Source of the DNA: Panonychus citri
Lineage: Eukaryota > Arthropoda > Arachnida > Trombidiformes > Tetranychidae
DNA: 64,000 nucleotides
Reading direction: 5' to 3'
NCBI RefSeq assembly: GCF_014898815.1
Contig: NW_026515524.1
Coordinates: 62,001 to 126,000 of the forward strand
Made by a program: the position numbers and the translations under genes. The notes below the pieces were generated by a model. The model saw only the letters and a list, made by a program, of their open reading frames with translations. It was not told the origin of the DNA and did no database searches. Of the stretch, positions 18,019 through 31,400 are shown one piece after another (the first letter of the stretch is position 1; each line of letters begins with the position of its first letter).

Positions 18019-19441
18019 TTACAAGGTTCGCCGGAAAATTCCGGGTCTCCAGTTGATCGGGAAAGTTTCTTCGGTCGCTTCTTCGTCCACTTTGTACATT
18101 TTGATGGTTTTATCACATTCGCCGGTAATGAATCGAGAGCCGCTCTTGTCAAAGGTACATGCGAACAGGGCATTGTCCGATTCCATGGAACCAGGTTGAG
18201 GAATTGATTTAATCTTCTGGAAATTATAACCAGTCTTCCAATCCCAGAAGAAAAGGGAACCATCATTACCTCCCGAAACTAGAACATCATCTTCATTTAC
18301 TGCTAAACAATTAACACTATTGTGTCCACTTAAATTTTGGCTAAATTGTCCTTCAGGGCAAAGCCATTGTTTAATATTATCGGGAGCACCAGAGACAAAC
18401 ATGTTATATGTTGGATGAAATTGAAGAGCACGAACACTTTTCTTATGGTGAGTTAAAGTGACCATTGTTTTACCGGCAACAATGTCCCATAATCTGATTG
18501 TACTATCATGAGATCCTGTGATTACCTGAGGATCAGCTGTTTGAGATTGAATTGAAGCAATTGTATCATCATGGCCACTTAATGAATGAATTTGAGCTTT
18601 AGTCCTCATATCCCAGAGACGGCCAACTTTATCTCGACCTCCAGTTACCAGAATATCAATATCAGGATGTAAAGCAATTGCATAAACGGCACTTAAATGT
18701 CCATGATAATGTCGGATTACTTTATTATATTCGAGATCCCAACATTTAACCATTTTATCCTCACCACATGAGAAAAGGTAAGGTTGTCGTGAACTGATGG
18801 CCAACCCGCGAACTGGTGAAATATGACCGGTAAGTGTTAACTTAAGTGTTCCTTTGGCTAAATCCCAAATTTTGATCAATCTATCAGTTGAACCAGAAGC
18901 AAACCATTCATTTGCCGGATCAATTGCTAAACACCTAACCCATCCCGTGTGACCACTAATAACCCGAGCTAATTTCCATGGTGCATGCCATTGAGGTTTC
19001 GGCATAACCGGTGCCTTACGAGGGATAATAACACCACCAGAAGATAAGACAACCGATTTTTGATTATTCTGATCCATGATCGGTGATTCATTTTGTTTAC
19101 TATGAAGAACCAGTGATTCTAAAAAAAATAAGAGGGAAAGAAAGCAAATACAAAGAACCAATTAGACGATGAAAAGAAAACAAAATTAACAACCAAACAA
19201 TTAACTTACGAGAATGTGATGAATTGATAATTGAAGATTTAGAAGGTGAAGAGAAATCTTTTAATTTGTTTGGAGTCTTTAAATCAACCAAATCAATGAT
19301 GGGTCCATATTGGTCAACCGCTCTGATAGATTTACTTATTTTATCAGCTTGAGGATCTTCAGCTGGAACACAACCCTGATCATTGACGAAAAGATCATGA
19401 CTTCTTTTAATAGATCGAAAAATTAATCTCTGAGGAACCAT
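18019..19441 (-). CDS. PLRG1: Pleiotropic regulator 1 (PLRG1/Prp46), WD40 spliceosome protein
   Basis: Two coding exons: 19210-19441 (first) and 18019-19118, with a 91 nt intron; 443 aa. The start MVPQRLIFRSIKRSHDLF is the first ATG at 19441. The C-terminal two thirds form a seven-bladed WD40 propeller: HTGWVRCLAIDP, STDRLIKIWDL, GEDKMVKCWDL, GRDKVGRLWDM, SHDSTIRLWDI, GNDGSLFFWDW and CDKTIKMYKV. PLRG1 is a Prp19-complex subunit needed for spliceosome activation in the nucleus. It is shorter than the human protein (about 514 aa), with the difference in the N-terminal region. It converges on the UBTF-like gene and is divergent from PEX3. Confidence 0.95.
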
Positions 19442-20906
19442 AATTAAGAAGGAAAAACACAATTAACAGAAAAAAACAAATTCTATTCTCAAATTGTCAA
19501 TTCTAATTCCTCGTTTTTCTCACTCTTTCTTTCTCAAAGAAAGAGATCATATGTTTCAAGCGGAATTTTCAATTCTCTTATTTTTATTGTGATTCCATTT
19601 GAAGAACAAACAATTTGAACAATTAATCAATTGGAAGAACAAATTGTTTCTATTTAAATTACTGTTTTCACCGATTAATTTTTATTGGAAATCTATTAAA
19701 CAGAGTTACAGTTTCACTTGAATTGGTCTAATCCATTGTAATGAATAAAAGGTAAGTTGGGTTAACATTTATAATTTGATTTTCCATTTATGTTTCTTGT
19801 TTCTTGTTGTTTCTTTCCTATTGATTATTAACACTCTTTAATTGTTATACTGGATGGAGAATATTAATTCACCATGTTAATTACAATTTAGGCTTTTCTC
19901 TTTCTCTTTCTCTTGTTTTCTAATTTCAAGGTTAATCAATGATTAACAATAATTGACTTGTATTGAGAGACAAACATACCAATCATTTAGTATTATTATT
20001 ATTACTCATTCACCACCACCAAGGAAATCTGGTTAAACAAAATTCCCTAATCCGTGAAATTTGTCAACCATCAACAATCAACAATTACTATCCTTAATTG
20101 TGATAATTTCTTTCCAATCACCATGATTTAAATGTAAATCAGTCTACACAATTTAAATGGTAACCCAACTGTTGGAACATCAATATAATAGTGAAAGAGG
20201 ATTTCTCTTTGTTTGTTCATGTTGATTGTTAATCAACAAAAACAACAACCGAATCAATGTTGAATAATCATCTTAGGCCTTAATTATCCAATTCTCTTAA
20301 CTTGTTTTTCCTTTGTGTTCATTTGATTTTCTTTCTTTTCTCATTTTTCTCTTCTCTTAAATCTCTTTTCTTTTCTTCTCTCCTTCCATGTTGTTCCTGT
20401 TTCTTTTCCAACGCCTTGGAATCTTGTCTCTTACAGAATAGAATAGAATAATTTTTATTATTCTAAATCGAATTGAATCAAAAATTCTCTGCTCATCTAT
20501 TCTTGATTCACAAAATATTCGCCATCAATTTCAATTCTTTATTTGACCCGCTGAAAAAAAAGGTAAGTTCTTGTTTATGAACAAGTTGTTAATCAACTTT
20601 CCTTGTTATCCACTTGAGTGACAACATTATCCAATTTGAGAACGTTTCTTGTTTATTGTGTGTCATCATCATCTTCATCTTCATCATCAATATTATCATC
20701 AATTGTGTCCCTTTCATCAGTTAATTTACCTCAATTCTACCATAACAATTAACAGTGATTCCTTGTGTATATTTTTGCCAAGGATTTATAATCTTTGGAT
20801 ACTGGGAAAGAAGCTAATTGTTTTGTTTTTGTATTTTCTTTTTTTTTCTATTTTGTATCCAAATTACTATTCTTTCTTTAGCTTTTTATCCACATCATCT
20901 TAAAAC
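19442..20906. other. Divergent promoter region of PLRG1 and PEX3
   Basis: No protein-coding region. CT-rich stretches occur around 19900 and 20280-20400. A GTAAGT donor after a Lys-like AAAAAAAG run at ~20562 and a pyrimidine-rich AG acceptor at ~20880 suggest a 5' UTR intron of PEX3 (inference). Confidence 0.45.
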
Positions 20907-22662
20907 ATGAGCTTCATCTCTTCAGGTTGGCAATGGATTAAACGTCATAAAGGTAAATTAATGGTCGCCTCTGGGGTTGTAGGTGGTTTTGTTGTTCTCA
21001 ATCGTTATTTGTCTGCTGTTGAACGTAATTGGGAAAATTCATCGGTTAAAGATTTTGTTTCCGAGGTTCGGAAAAAGGAGATGCACTTTGACAATACAAT
21101 TCAAACCTGTAACACTACGGTCATCAATTTAACACCTCGGGCTCTCTCTGTTTTGGATAATCTACTTAATTGTGAAACACTTTTGGATAAATTAAAGTCA
21201 AGTGCATCATCGGAGGAGAAATTATTACTTTGGGAGGAATTGAAGATTCGTATCATCACTCGGATAACCTCGGAAATTTACTCTCTCTCCCTGTTTGTTT
21301 GTTTCTCTCGTATTCAATTAAGCCTGATTGCCGGTTATCTTTATGTTGATTGTTGTAAAAATGGTACAACTCCAGGAATAATTAACAAAAATATTCAAAT
21401 GTATTATTTATCTCTATTGGAAACCTTTTTCACCCAAGGAATACAGAAATTAATTCAACCCATCCAGGAATCAGTTATCCAAGCAGTTGGATCAATTAGT
21501 TTAAAGGAAAGGATTGAATTAACCAATTTGAAAGAAATGTTTGACAAGGTTGGTTGATTGACCGATTATTTTAAATTTCAATGGATTTCACATGAAACAT
21601 GACGATCATGAGGAAATTATTTCATCAAAAAGTAGACGAATTTAAAAAAAAGAAGATGGATAAAAGCTATTGAAGAAATCACAAAATGCTAAATTGTAGA
21701 TGAAAAAAAATACTTGTTTTCTTATTGAGAATCTCCATTCAATTCAATGTACTCAAGCAACTTGTCAGGTCACATTGAGAAGATGAAGAGATAACCTCAA
21801 AGTATACCTGAGATTACCTGATAATACATATGTCAACCGCTATGGTTAATCATTAAGGTATCAAGAATTGTTTTGTGTTGATAGACAAACAATAGATTTG
21901 ATTGTTTCATCCTGTGTTTGCTTTCACATGTAAATGATTTATTTCCAATCTAAGTTGTAAAAAAAAGGAAATCACTTCTTCCTACAGAAATTGATGTTTA
22001 CCTGTCAATTTCCTTATTTTATTCATTGATATTATTTCTCACCTTTTCTTTTTTGTTTCTTTCAGATAAAAGCAAACATGAATTTCTTCATGAATTCCCC
22101 TGATTTTAAAATTAGCCAATATTTGGTTACCACCAGTAATCATGCACGATTGAATGATCCACCGGCAACATCCACTCCCAATGGTCAAACCTCACCAACA
22201 CCAGAAGCATCCTCATCCTCTGCCTCATCAACCTCATCCAATTCAACTTTCTCCTCGTCTTCCACCATTCCAATTCATAATTTATCCGCTAAAGACATGG
22301 CAATCATTCAAAATATGCTCATCGAAACTGAAGATCTTCTTGAAAGTGAAGATTTTAAGAAAGTAATCAATTCAACAATCGATGTAGGCTATTCAATCAT
22401 GATGGATCTATTGGTTGGTTGTTTTCTTCGTATCGATTCTGATCCTGGAATTGAAACCAACAATGGTTTCAAGAATCCACACACTCAAAGTGTTCCCTTT
22501 GCTAAACTTTTACCACCTCTGAATAATACCCTTAAAGAGAGAGGTAAATCATCCGATGAAGCACTTTCCCTGGTTCGACATCTTCTTTGTACCGATGTGA
22601 TCAATTGTTTCTCTGCCAATGTCTATGAATCTTTCAGTGGGGACAGTGTACAGAAAAGTTAA
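20907..22662 (+). CDS. PEX3: Peroxisomal biogenesis factor 3 (PEX3)
   Basis: Two coding exons, 20907-21548 and 22066-22662, phase 0 intron; 412 aa. Family landmarks: an N-terminal KRHKGK followed by a membrane anchor (LMVASGVVGGFVVLNRYL), then HFDNTIQTCN (human HFESNQRTCN), LWEELKIRIITR, NGTTP and QYYLSLLETF-type segments, and a helical C-terminal half. PEX3 sits in the peroxisomal membrane and docks PEX19 to import membrane proteins. Exon 2 carries a Ser/Pro/Thr-rich insertion (~22170-22270, SSSSASSTSSNSTFSSSS) not usual for the family, probably a disordered loop. Slightly longer than human (373 aa). Confidence 0.93.
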
Positions 22663-25600
22663 TTATACACTTTCAATTTCATCGCCGTTATCACATCACA
22701 AATTTTGGTCACTCTCCCTGTACCTCAATATCAATCGCAATGTCACATATTCTGTTTCCTTATCCTTTATTTTTATCATGCTCATCACCATCAGCTGATT
22801 CCGGCAATCGTATTGATGGTTTCCACAACAAACAATCAGAATCTTCAACTAAGCTAATTATTTTCTCAACTCTTGTTACCAATTTTGTTTTTTTCTCTTC
22901 TTCTAAAAACTAACAATTTATATACTTATTGGATTCTCTTCTCATCATTACCCACAACAATCAGTTCTCAATCTACAGAATCAATCAAAACCTAATCGAT
23001 TCACTTTCTAACTTTACCTTCAGTTTAATGATCAAAAATTATCTATGAATCTGCTTAATTGTTCATTAACAATGCACCAAGTGATCACCTTACCTGATTT
23101 CGCTGTTAAATTGTTGTTTTGGGTTCTTTTTATTATTTAATCCAGCGGACATTTTATATAAAATGATTTAATTTAATTTCACACAAAACAGACTGATTGT
23201 CATTAAATGGTCACATTGTGATATTGGTCGTTAATTGAACAAAATTAATTCAATTGAGGAAATGAGTGGAACAAATTTTTTTCAATTTCATTTTTCACTG
23301 TCAAATTAACAACAATTTAAAATTTTCGTTAATTTTAACAATCTACTTAGGGTATTTTCCCGTTTGGTGAAAAATTAAGACTATTTTACAATTAACTGTT
23401 GTAAGATAATTAACTTTAATCTTATCTCATGGATATTCATACGGGAACAATTAAGTTACTTTTATTTTCGTGACTCTTGATTGTGATTTTAATTAACTGG
23501 CATGTTACATGTAATATTAAGACTTAACAATTACCGGTTTAAGGTTATAATATTTAACTAATTCAATAGATGGCGATTCGAGTTTCAGTTTAATTGTTAC
23601 AATTAAATTGCACAAAAAATTCAGAAGCTTAAATTGATTTAATTAGATTAACTTGTTATCATCATTAAATCTTGAACGTTTTGTTTTGACTTCATCACCC
23701 ACTCATCTTAATTGTGGTCAAAATTTGAATCCATCATCAACTGTTTCCTCACAAATCAAATAATCACGATTTATTAATTGTTAACAATCAAGGAAATAAA
23801 GATGAAGGAAGCGATAAACAATCAATCAATCAAATTGATTTGACATTAAACACAAAATTTTGAGGGAAAAAAATTCAATTTTAAATCAATCTAAACATCA
23901 ACATCTATTATTAAATTTTCATCAACTAATTAGTTGATTAACATCTCTTAATCAATTGGTTAATCAATTAAAAAGCGGATGTAAATAACAACCAAACAAT
24001 CAGATTGATTTCTTATTGAATCGGTTAATTGTTCAGGTAAATTGTTACAATACCCTTGAATTGGAAAAAGTTACCACAAGGATTAGAAACAATTAAGCCA
24101 CAAGTTTAACTAATCTCTAAATTATCCTAATTGTAACCTCGTTTACTTAATCATTTATCAATCTAATTCTCAACCTCCACTCCCTTTAATCAGCATAATA
24201 TTAATCATCTAGTAAGAATTGATTGTTAACCCGAACAGACATCAACTTATTGAACAATTAATAGTTGAAAAGATTCGCAATTCCCATAACAATTAAAATT
24301 AATTTGGTTGTTCAATGACAAATTGGAAAGTTTCATCCTAATCATTATCTTGATCCCTTTTAATTATTCTGGGAATTAGTTAACTAACAACAATTAATAA
24401 TATTAATCGAGGCCTAAGTTAAGTTTCAACGAGCAGAAAAAAACAAAATTATTGTGACTTCGGGTTGGGCTTTAATTGTTTTCTTACTTTGGTTGTTAAT
24501 TTGATTGTTGTTTGATCTGATTAAACTTGTGTTACTGTGAACTGAATTAAAAAGTAAACTGTTAACATGGTAAAGGGTTAATTGTTTGGAATTGCGAAAA
24601 AGTAAAAAATCAAATTAAATGAACAAAACAAAAAAGGGTTAACTCTTTAAATGAATTTAGGTGAAGATCAATAATCTAATTGTAACATGATTATTTGGCC
24701 GCTCAAAGGGATTTAACTATTACACAGGTAACACATTAAATTGTTTTGATTAACTAAATTGTATCATCATCATCACCATCAGGCTGAGCAATTTAATTCA
24801 TCATCATAATTAAAATTACCATCATCATTTGATTATTAAAAAGAAAAACAAAATTGTGAAAAAAAAACAACAAAACATAAACAGCTCAAAGTGATTATTA
24901 ATTGTAACGATTAATTGTCCGTTCTCAGTGATTTAACTAATCATTAACAATTATCTTAATCGTCATTTAGTTGGATCTCAATTGATTTGAGAGCAAAGTT
25001 TAATTGTTGTTTGGGAATTTTAAAACCTCGTTAATATTAAGATTGAAATGATTATATTACAATAAGTGAATACAATTAACAAGAATTTCATTTTAATTTT
25101 AATAACAATTTAAATCGGAGAAAAAGGTTGATTTAATTGTTCAACGTTTTCTCTCAATGGGTTATCATTATCAAGGAACATGATTAGTTGATTAACTAAA
25201 GGGCAACTAATCATTTTGAAAGGATAAACTATTAACTCTCACCAAAGGGAATCATTAGCAAAATTGAAACCAGAATTAACCTAAATTAATTAATTAATGA
25301 TTACAATCAAGTAAATCATCATCATCATCATCATCTCCTTATACAATATAATCATAATGTACTGATTAGTATCATTCAATTTTTAATTTTTCTGTCTTCT
25401 AACTAATTTAGTTTACCTCAAGTCTTAATCTTTAACATTCATCAAAATCATTTAATCCAGTTAATCAACTCAATGAACAATTTCATGTAATCATAATGTT
25501 CAAAGTGAATAAGAAATTTTTTTTAATTCACTTCATCTCTTGTCCAACAATTAACCAAATAGCGATAACAATTTAAAACTTGCTTACCAACAATTGATAC

Positions 25601-28423
25601 ACAGTTAAGATTCATAATTAATATTAGATTAATTTAACTATCACCTTTAACCTTGATCATTAAGTTAATCATTTTGAATAAAGATCCGTGATTTAATTTA
25701 CCTTTTTTTTTCATGAAATTTTATAGTTAATTTAGTTTAACAATTTAACTGGAATCATCAACCAATTGATGATGTTAATCAACATCCTCATTGATTATTA
25801 TTCAATAATTATCCCTCAATAATGTGTATCAATCCAGTTTGTGTTGATAATCAATTTAATAAATTGTTTATGTTACCATTTTAATCACAATTTAAATATT
25901 AATAAAGTCCCACACCTAAATTGTATTACAATTGATTTGCAAGTTATGCTAATCAATTGATTGTTGCTGTTGATTAATATTATTTTCAAGATTATTAATA
26001 TGTTTAAATTATTGATCCTCACTCTCATTGCCTCATCTTTAATTGTTAATGATGATTAAAGATGATCCTCTTAATTATGATTAAAACTTGGGTGTGGATT
26101 TTAAAAAGCATTCACATAATATTGTATTGATGAACAGCTCAACCAGGATCAGGAAAATTAATCACAATTAAAAATTAAAGTTACGCTTATCCAGAACAAT
26201 TTAAATCCCTCTTTGACTAAATTAAATTGTTACAATTTGTTAATTGTGATCAAACAAATTGATACATAAAATCAGTTTAACCAAACCAACAATTATTATT
26301 AGTAATACAATCTAAATATTTATATTTTATTACAATTAATCTTAAAGGTTAATCAATCAGTTGATTGTGATCATCATTCATAATTAACACTTTGTTATGT
26401 TGCTGGATTCATTACAATTAAGATTAAATTGTCAATTGTATTGATTAACCTTTAGATTTAACATTTGAAAACTTAATTTAATTTGATTTTTGATGATAAA
26501 ATTGTGATTTTTGTTATTATATTGATACTACAATTAGACTTGATTGTTAACCTTTATTTTACATTTGATTTGATTTCTTTAGCAATTATTTAAACAACTT
26601 CGTGTTTTAATTAACCTTTGATAACCATTGATTAGCTTTCTCATCATCATCTTGATTAACAACAACAGCAGAAAAACAATCTAATCAACAAGTTAACAGT
26701 AGCAATTAGAAACGGCATCAAAGTTAATTGTTGACGAGAGTTTATTTTGATAGTTTTCATTGATTTGTGTTTAAATTGAATTGTTAATAATCACGAGCCA
26801 CAATCACCATTAGATTTAAATCTCAATAATCTAAATCTTAACCACAATCAATGAGTTAACAGCTAATTAAACGCTGATCAAATCTCGCAAGTTGGTAGCC
26901 ACTTAACTATTACAATCAAGCATTTGCTTGAATGGATTCTGTTAAATTGTTATCAATTCTGGTTGATTGTCACAGTTTTCAGCGTCTTTATCAGAAATAA
27001 TCCTAATTGCTAATTACAGGCAACATTTAATTCCTGGAAGGAAATCTCATTACACATCGAAATTTAATTGTTGAAATTGTAAGAGATTGAAATTAAACAT
27101 CATCTTAATCCAGTTAATTTCATCTTGTTAAAATCATCGGAAGTCCAAATAATTAAGGGTATCGCAGGGCAGTTGGTTAGAGCAATCAACTAATTTACTT
27201 GGATCGTTTGATGAAATGACTTGATCAACTTGATTTGCTTTTATTTTGGTGAATTCCAATAGCAATTTAGTTAATTAAATTTAGTTATAATTAAATTTGT
27301 AAGCTGAATTTTCTGATAGAAATGACAATTTGTGATGGTCCAAAATTTAACCTGATTAAACCCTTTCCAATGATTAGCTAATTTAGTTTGAAATTCTGTC
27401 AACATTAATGTTGAAAACAACAACCTATGATTATCCTGATTAAATTAACTAAATCAAATTTAATCACATACACAACATAAATTGTTAATCAATAAGAAGA
27501 AAAAATCAATTCAACTTTTCACCCGAAAAAGTTAATTAATTTGACTCTGACATTTTCTAATAATTAATTACCTTTGACATGAATTTGAATAGTCACATAT
27601 ACACAATCAAGTTAATTGTGAGCAATTAAGTTTCTCAAGTAAATTTAAATGGTTTAGAAAGAGGAAAAAATTAAATCCATTAACATACATTTTCTGGTAA
27701 AGATCATCAAGTTAATTGTTACAATGTTTAATTCACTGGATTAGCTAAATTATTTTGATGTTAAATTTGATATAAATCACAATCATAAAGTTGTGATTAA
27801 CAATCTAAACCATAATCAGTGTGTAATTCAAGTTACAATAATTAACTTAATGCCAAAATTAAGGTGAGGTTGTTTATTTAATAGCAAATGATTAAACTGA
27901 TTCAGTTATGTGAACGGATAATTAATCATTTGTCAATTTAGTAACTAAAATTAAAACCATAATAATAATCAATATTTATCTATGTTGAATCTTTATCATT
28001 AGGAAAAAACAATTAACAATTAAGAAACTGATTGAAAAGCCAAAAATCAAATCAAATTGTCAAAAAGCTCCTTAATTGTAATTTTCTGTTGATTGAGAAA
28101 CCAGAAAACAAAAAATTAACAGAAAGTAATTAAACTGTATTGGTTAATCAAGTAACACCCGATGATTTGTCATTACTAATAAACTAAATGATTAACTAAC
28201 TGTCAAACATTTTAAAACATAAAATAGCGAATCAAAAATTTTGGTTTAACAATTAAGATTTATTTTGAAAAGTAAAATCATCCAGTCAATATAATCACTT
28301 TTTGAGTCAATTTTAGAAATCTGATTCATGAATGTAATCTTTTCTGGCTTGTTTTTGGTCAAAAGGGCTAATTGGTATATGGGTATTGTATGAATCTAAG
28401 GTTAAATAAAGTGATCAACACTT

Positions 28424-28492
28424 AGATTAATCACTAGAAGTTTTGAATTCCCGATGCGTGAAAGTTGCTATATTCAAAACTTATATTAATCT
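28424..28492. repeat. Two-part inverted repeat, possible hairpin
   Basis: AGATTAAT (28424-28431) pairs with ATTAATCT (28485-28492), and AAGTTTTGAAT (28438-28448) pairs with ATTCAAAACTT (28472-28482). A 23 nt loop separates the inner arms. It could be a structured RNA, a small-element remnant or chance in AT-rich DNA. Confidence 0.4.
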
Positions 28493-31400
28493 GATGCTTT
28501 TTCTTTCTCTTCCCCTTTCATTGTCCTGTCCGTCATAATTTATTGATTTATCTCTCTCTTCAACTTCACAACAAAAAATTCTGATAGAACTTTCCATGAT
28601 GAGGTATAAGTCAGATGATACAAGAAACAGAAATCTTTAGGTGGCTGTTATATTCTTATTTATCTCTCATAAATGATAATGCGATATATTGACGTAGTTG
28701 AAACTATTCTTATCTCTCTCTATCGCGCCTTTTTTCTTTCTTCCTTTCTACTGATGAAATAGATTGTAAGAAAAGTTCATCCGGTGTAATAAAAAATTAG
28801 AAATATGTTTGGTTTGGTCAATGTTTGTTTGATCATCATTTTGATCTCCAAATTTAATTGTCGACTCTTTCATATTGCCTATTCGTGATTATTGTCAATT
28901 TCCTCCGGTTGATCAGTCTTCCACTCTTTATCTTTTGTTTTACTCCTTTTATCTACCATTTTATTATATTACTTTATTATTATAACTTATAGTGTTATTA
29001 TCAAAAATTTTAATCTAGTGGATTAACTCATAAAGAACCATCTAATTTTAACTAATAATTATAACTTCTTGATTTTAGGATTATCTTTGTAATCTGTGCT
29101 AGTTTCGCATCTAATCATTATTATTATACACAATGGGTTAACATTTGTTACTCTTGTCACCGAATAATCTTTACATGGAAAACTATGCGATCAATTTAAC
29201 TCCCTTTTTTCATTAATTAATAACTTTTGACCCTGACCTATGACATTGATCTACGTTTTTTGTTGTTACAGACTTTTGTGTTCTTTCTATTAATAAAAAA
29301 TTTTATGTTTGAACGACATCAAGTTTTTCTTAGGTCTTCATATAAAAATCGTGAGTCGTAGTTGTTACTAAGTTATATGATTGTGTTTAACAAATATTAA
29401 ACATAACCAAAGAGAATCATGATCATTAATCTAATAACAAAAGTAAGCAATTAATTTTCCACCGAGAAAAACAATTGAAACCAAATGACAGTTTGAAAAA
29501 TTAAATCTCATATCATTCGTGACTTAATTAATAATCAAAATCAAATTAAATTAAGGTAAATCAGTTAAATAGTGAAAGAGAAGAGAGAAAAAGAAATGAA
29601 AAAAGTTTTCAAATATCCAGAAAACTTTCTCGAAATTTTCTTAATTGTTTGAGCAACTATTTACATAATTTAATCGTGATCACGGTAATAATTCAAATTT
29701 CCACCTTCATCTAATCATATATTCATAATTAAATAGTTAATCATAACAATCAACGTTTAATAAACATATTAATTTAATAATAATAACAACAATTTAACCA
29801 GTTAATCATTTCTCACGAAAAACTTTTTTAAAGTTTGATGAACTTACGAAATGTAAACTAATCATGTCACAATCAACGATAATGTTTCAATCAACATCCA
29901 AGCAATTAGTAAATCATATACATAAATTGTTAATTTGACTGAATCACTTTCACTTTGATCAATTGTTCAGGTCATTGTTCCGTCGATTCATAGTATCGAT
30001 TGTAACTATTAATAATCAAATTGAAGTTGCGATATGAAAACAAAGACCCGTAAGGTTAATTGTCTTGTTGTCTTTTTAATCATCGTCATTATCAATTTGA
30101 TAATCATTCAGTTTCTATCAATAGTTTTCTGATAAATAATAATAATCTTATTAGTTAATTATTTTGATGATATTAAATTTTTCATTTACTTATCAATAGG
30201 GAAGGGGAAATATTAATTGTCACAATTTGGGAAAAAAATTGGAAAGTTAATTGTGCTGGAAGGGACAGTTTTTGTTACTATTAAAGTTAATTGTATCAAC
30301 AATTTGTCTCCAAGGTTTTAAAATTTATATAATTATTATATTGAGGAAGGAAACTTATTAATCGTAACAATTAACAAACAATAATAACTTTTTGTTTTCT
30401 TAGTTTAGCTTAACAATTAAGGGATTTATTTAATTGCAAACTAATCGTCATTGGTATTGATTATTAATTAACGTTTAACTTTAGGGTAAAAGCGTTACAA
30501 TTAAATTGGATTAAATTTAGGATTGTAGGAGTTCACCGAACCAATAATTTAATATTTATCATCATTTGATTGTTAATTGTTATAAATGGTTAATTTAATT
30601 TCTCTTCCTATCATTAATTAACTTTCTCTCTCTCTTTTTAATCATCTTTTTCTGGATTCTGTTAATTAGATTTGTGCTTAAAGTTAATCAACTAAAATTA
30701 TCTGTTGATTGGAATTAAATTGATTAAGTTATTAAAAAATGATTTGATTTTTTCTCCTTTAATTCACTTTGATTAACTAACTAGATTTACCTTTTGATAC
30801 GATTCACATACAACAATTAACTTTATTTCACTAATTGGTATTGATTATGTTTCTAATTCTCATAGCAAACTAATTGTTTTAATTATGAGACTGTTAATTT
30901 TACCATGAGAATTAGGGGAACAATTAACTTAACAATTAGTGAACCCTTTGAATTGGTTTATTTCATCAAATAAGATTAACAATTAACAAGATCAATGAGC
31001 AAAAAAATGAGTTTATAATCATAATTAACTGATTTTTTCACTTGATTCTAATCAGTAACAAGTTAATTGTCAATCAATTCAATGATTACAATGATTAGTT
31101 GGTCATAAACATTAAACTTCTTATCAAGTGACCATCAAATGATTGAGTTAATTATGTCAATTAAGATAAGATCATTTTGAACATAAACTTTTTTCAGTCG
31201 CGAAATTTTTGGCGGGAAATTTTGAACGATTAAAATTTAAAATAATCATCTAATGACCACTAAACTCAACGATGATTTAAGATTGAAATGATTAAAAATA
31301 AAAAGTTAATCAACACTTAATTACGTCTGAAATTTTGAGTAGGTTTTAATTGTGCACAAAATTGAATTGATAATGAAAAATTAAGATTCTTAATAGTAAT

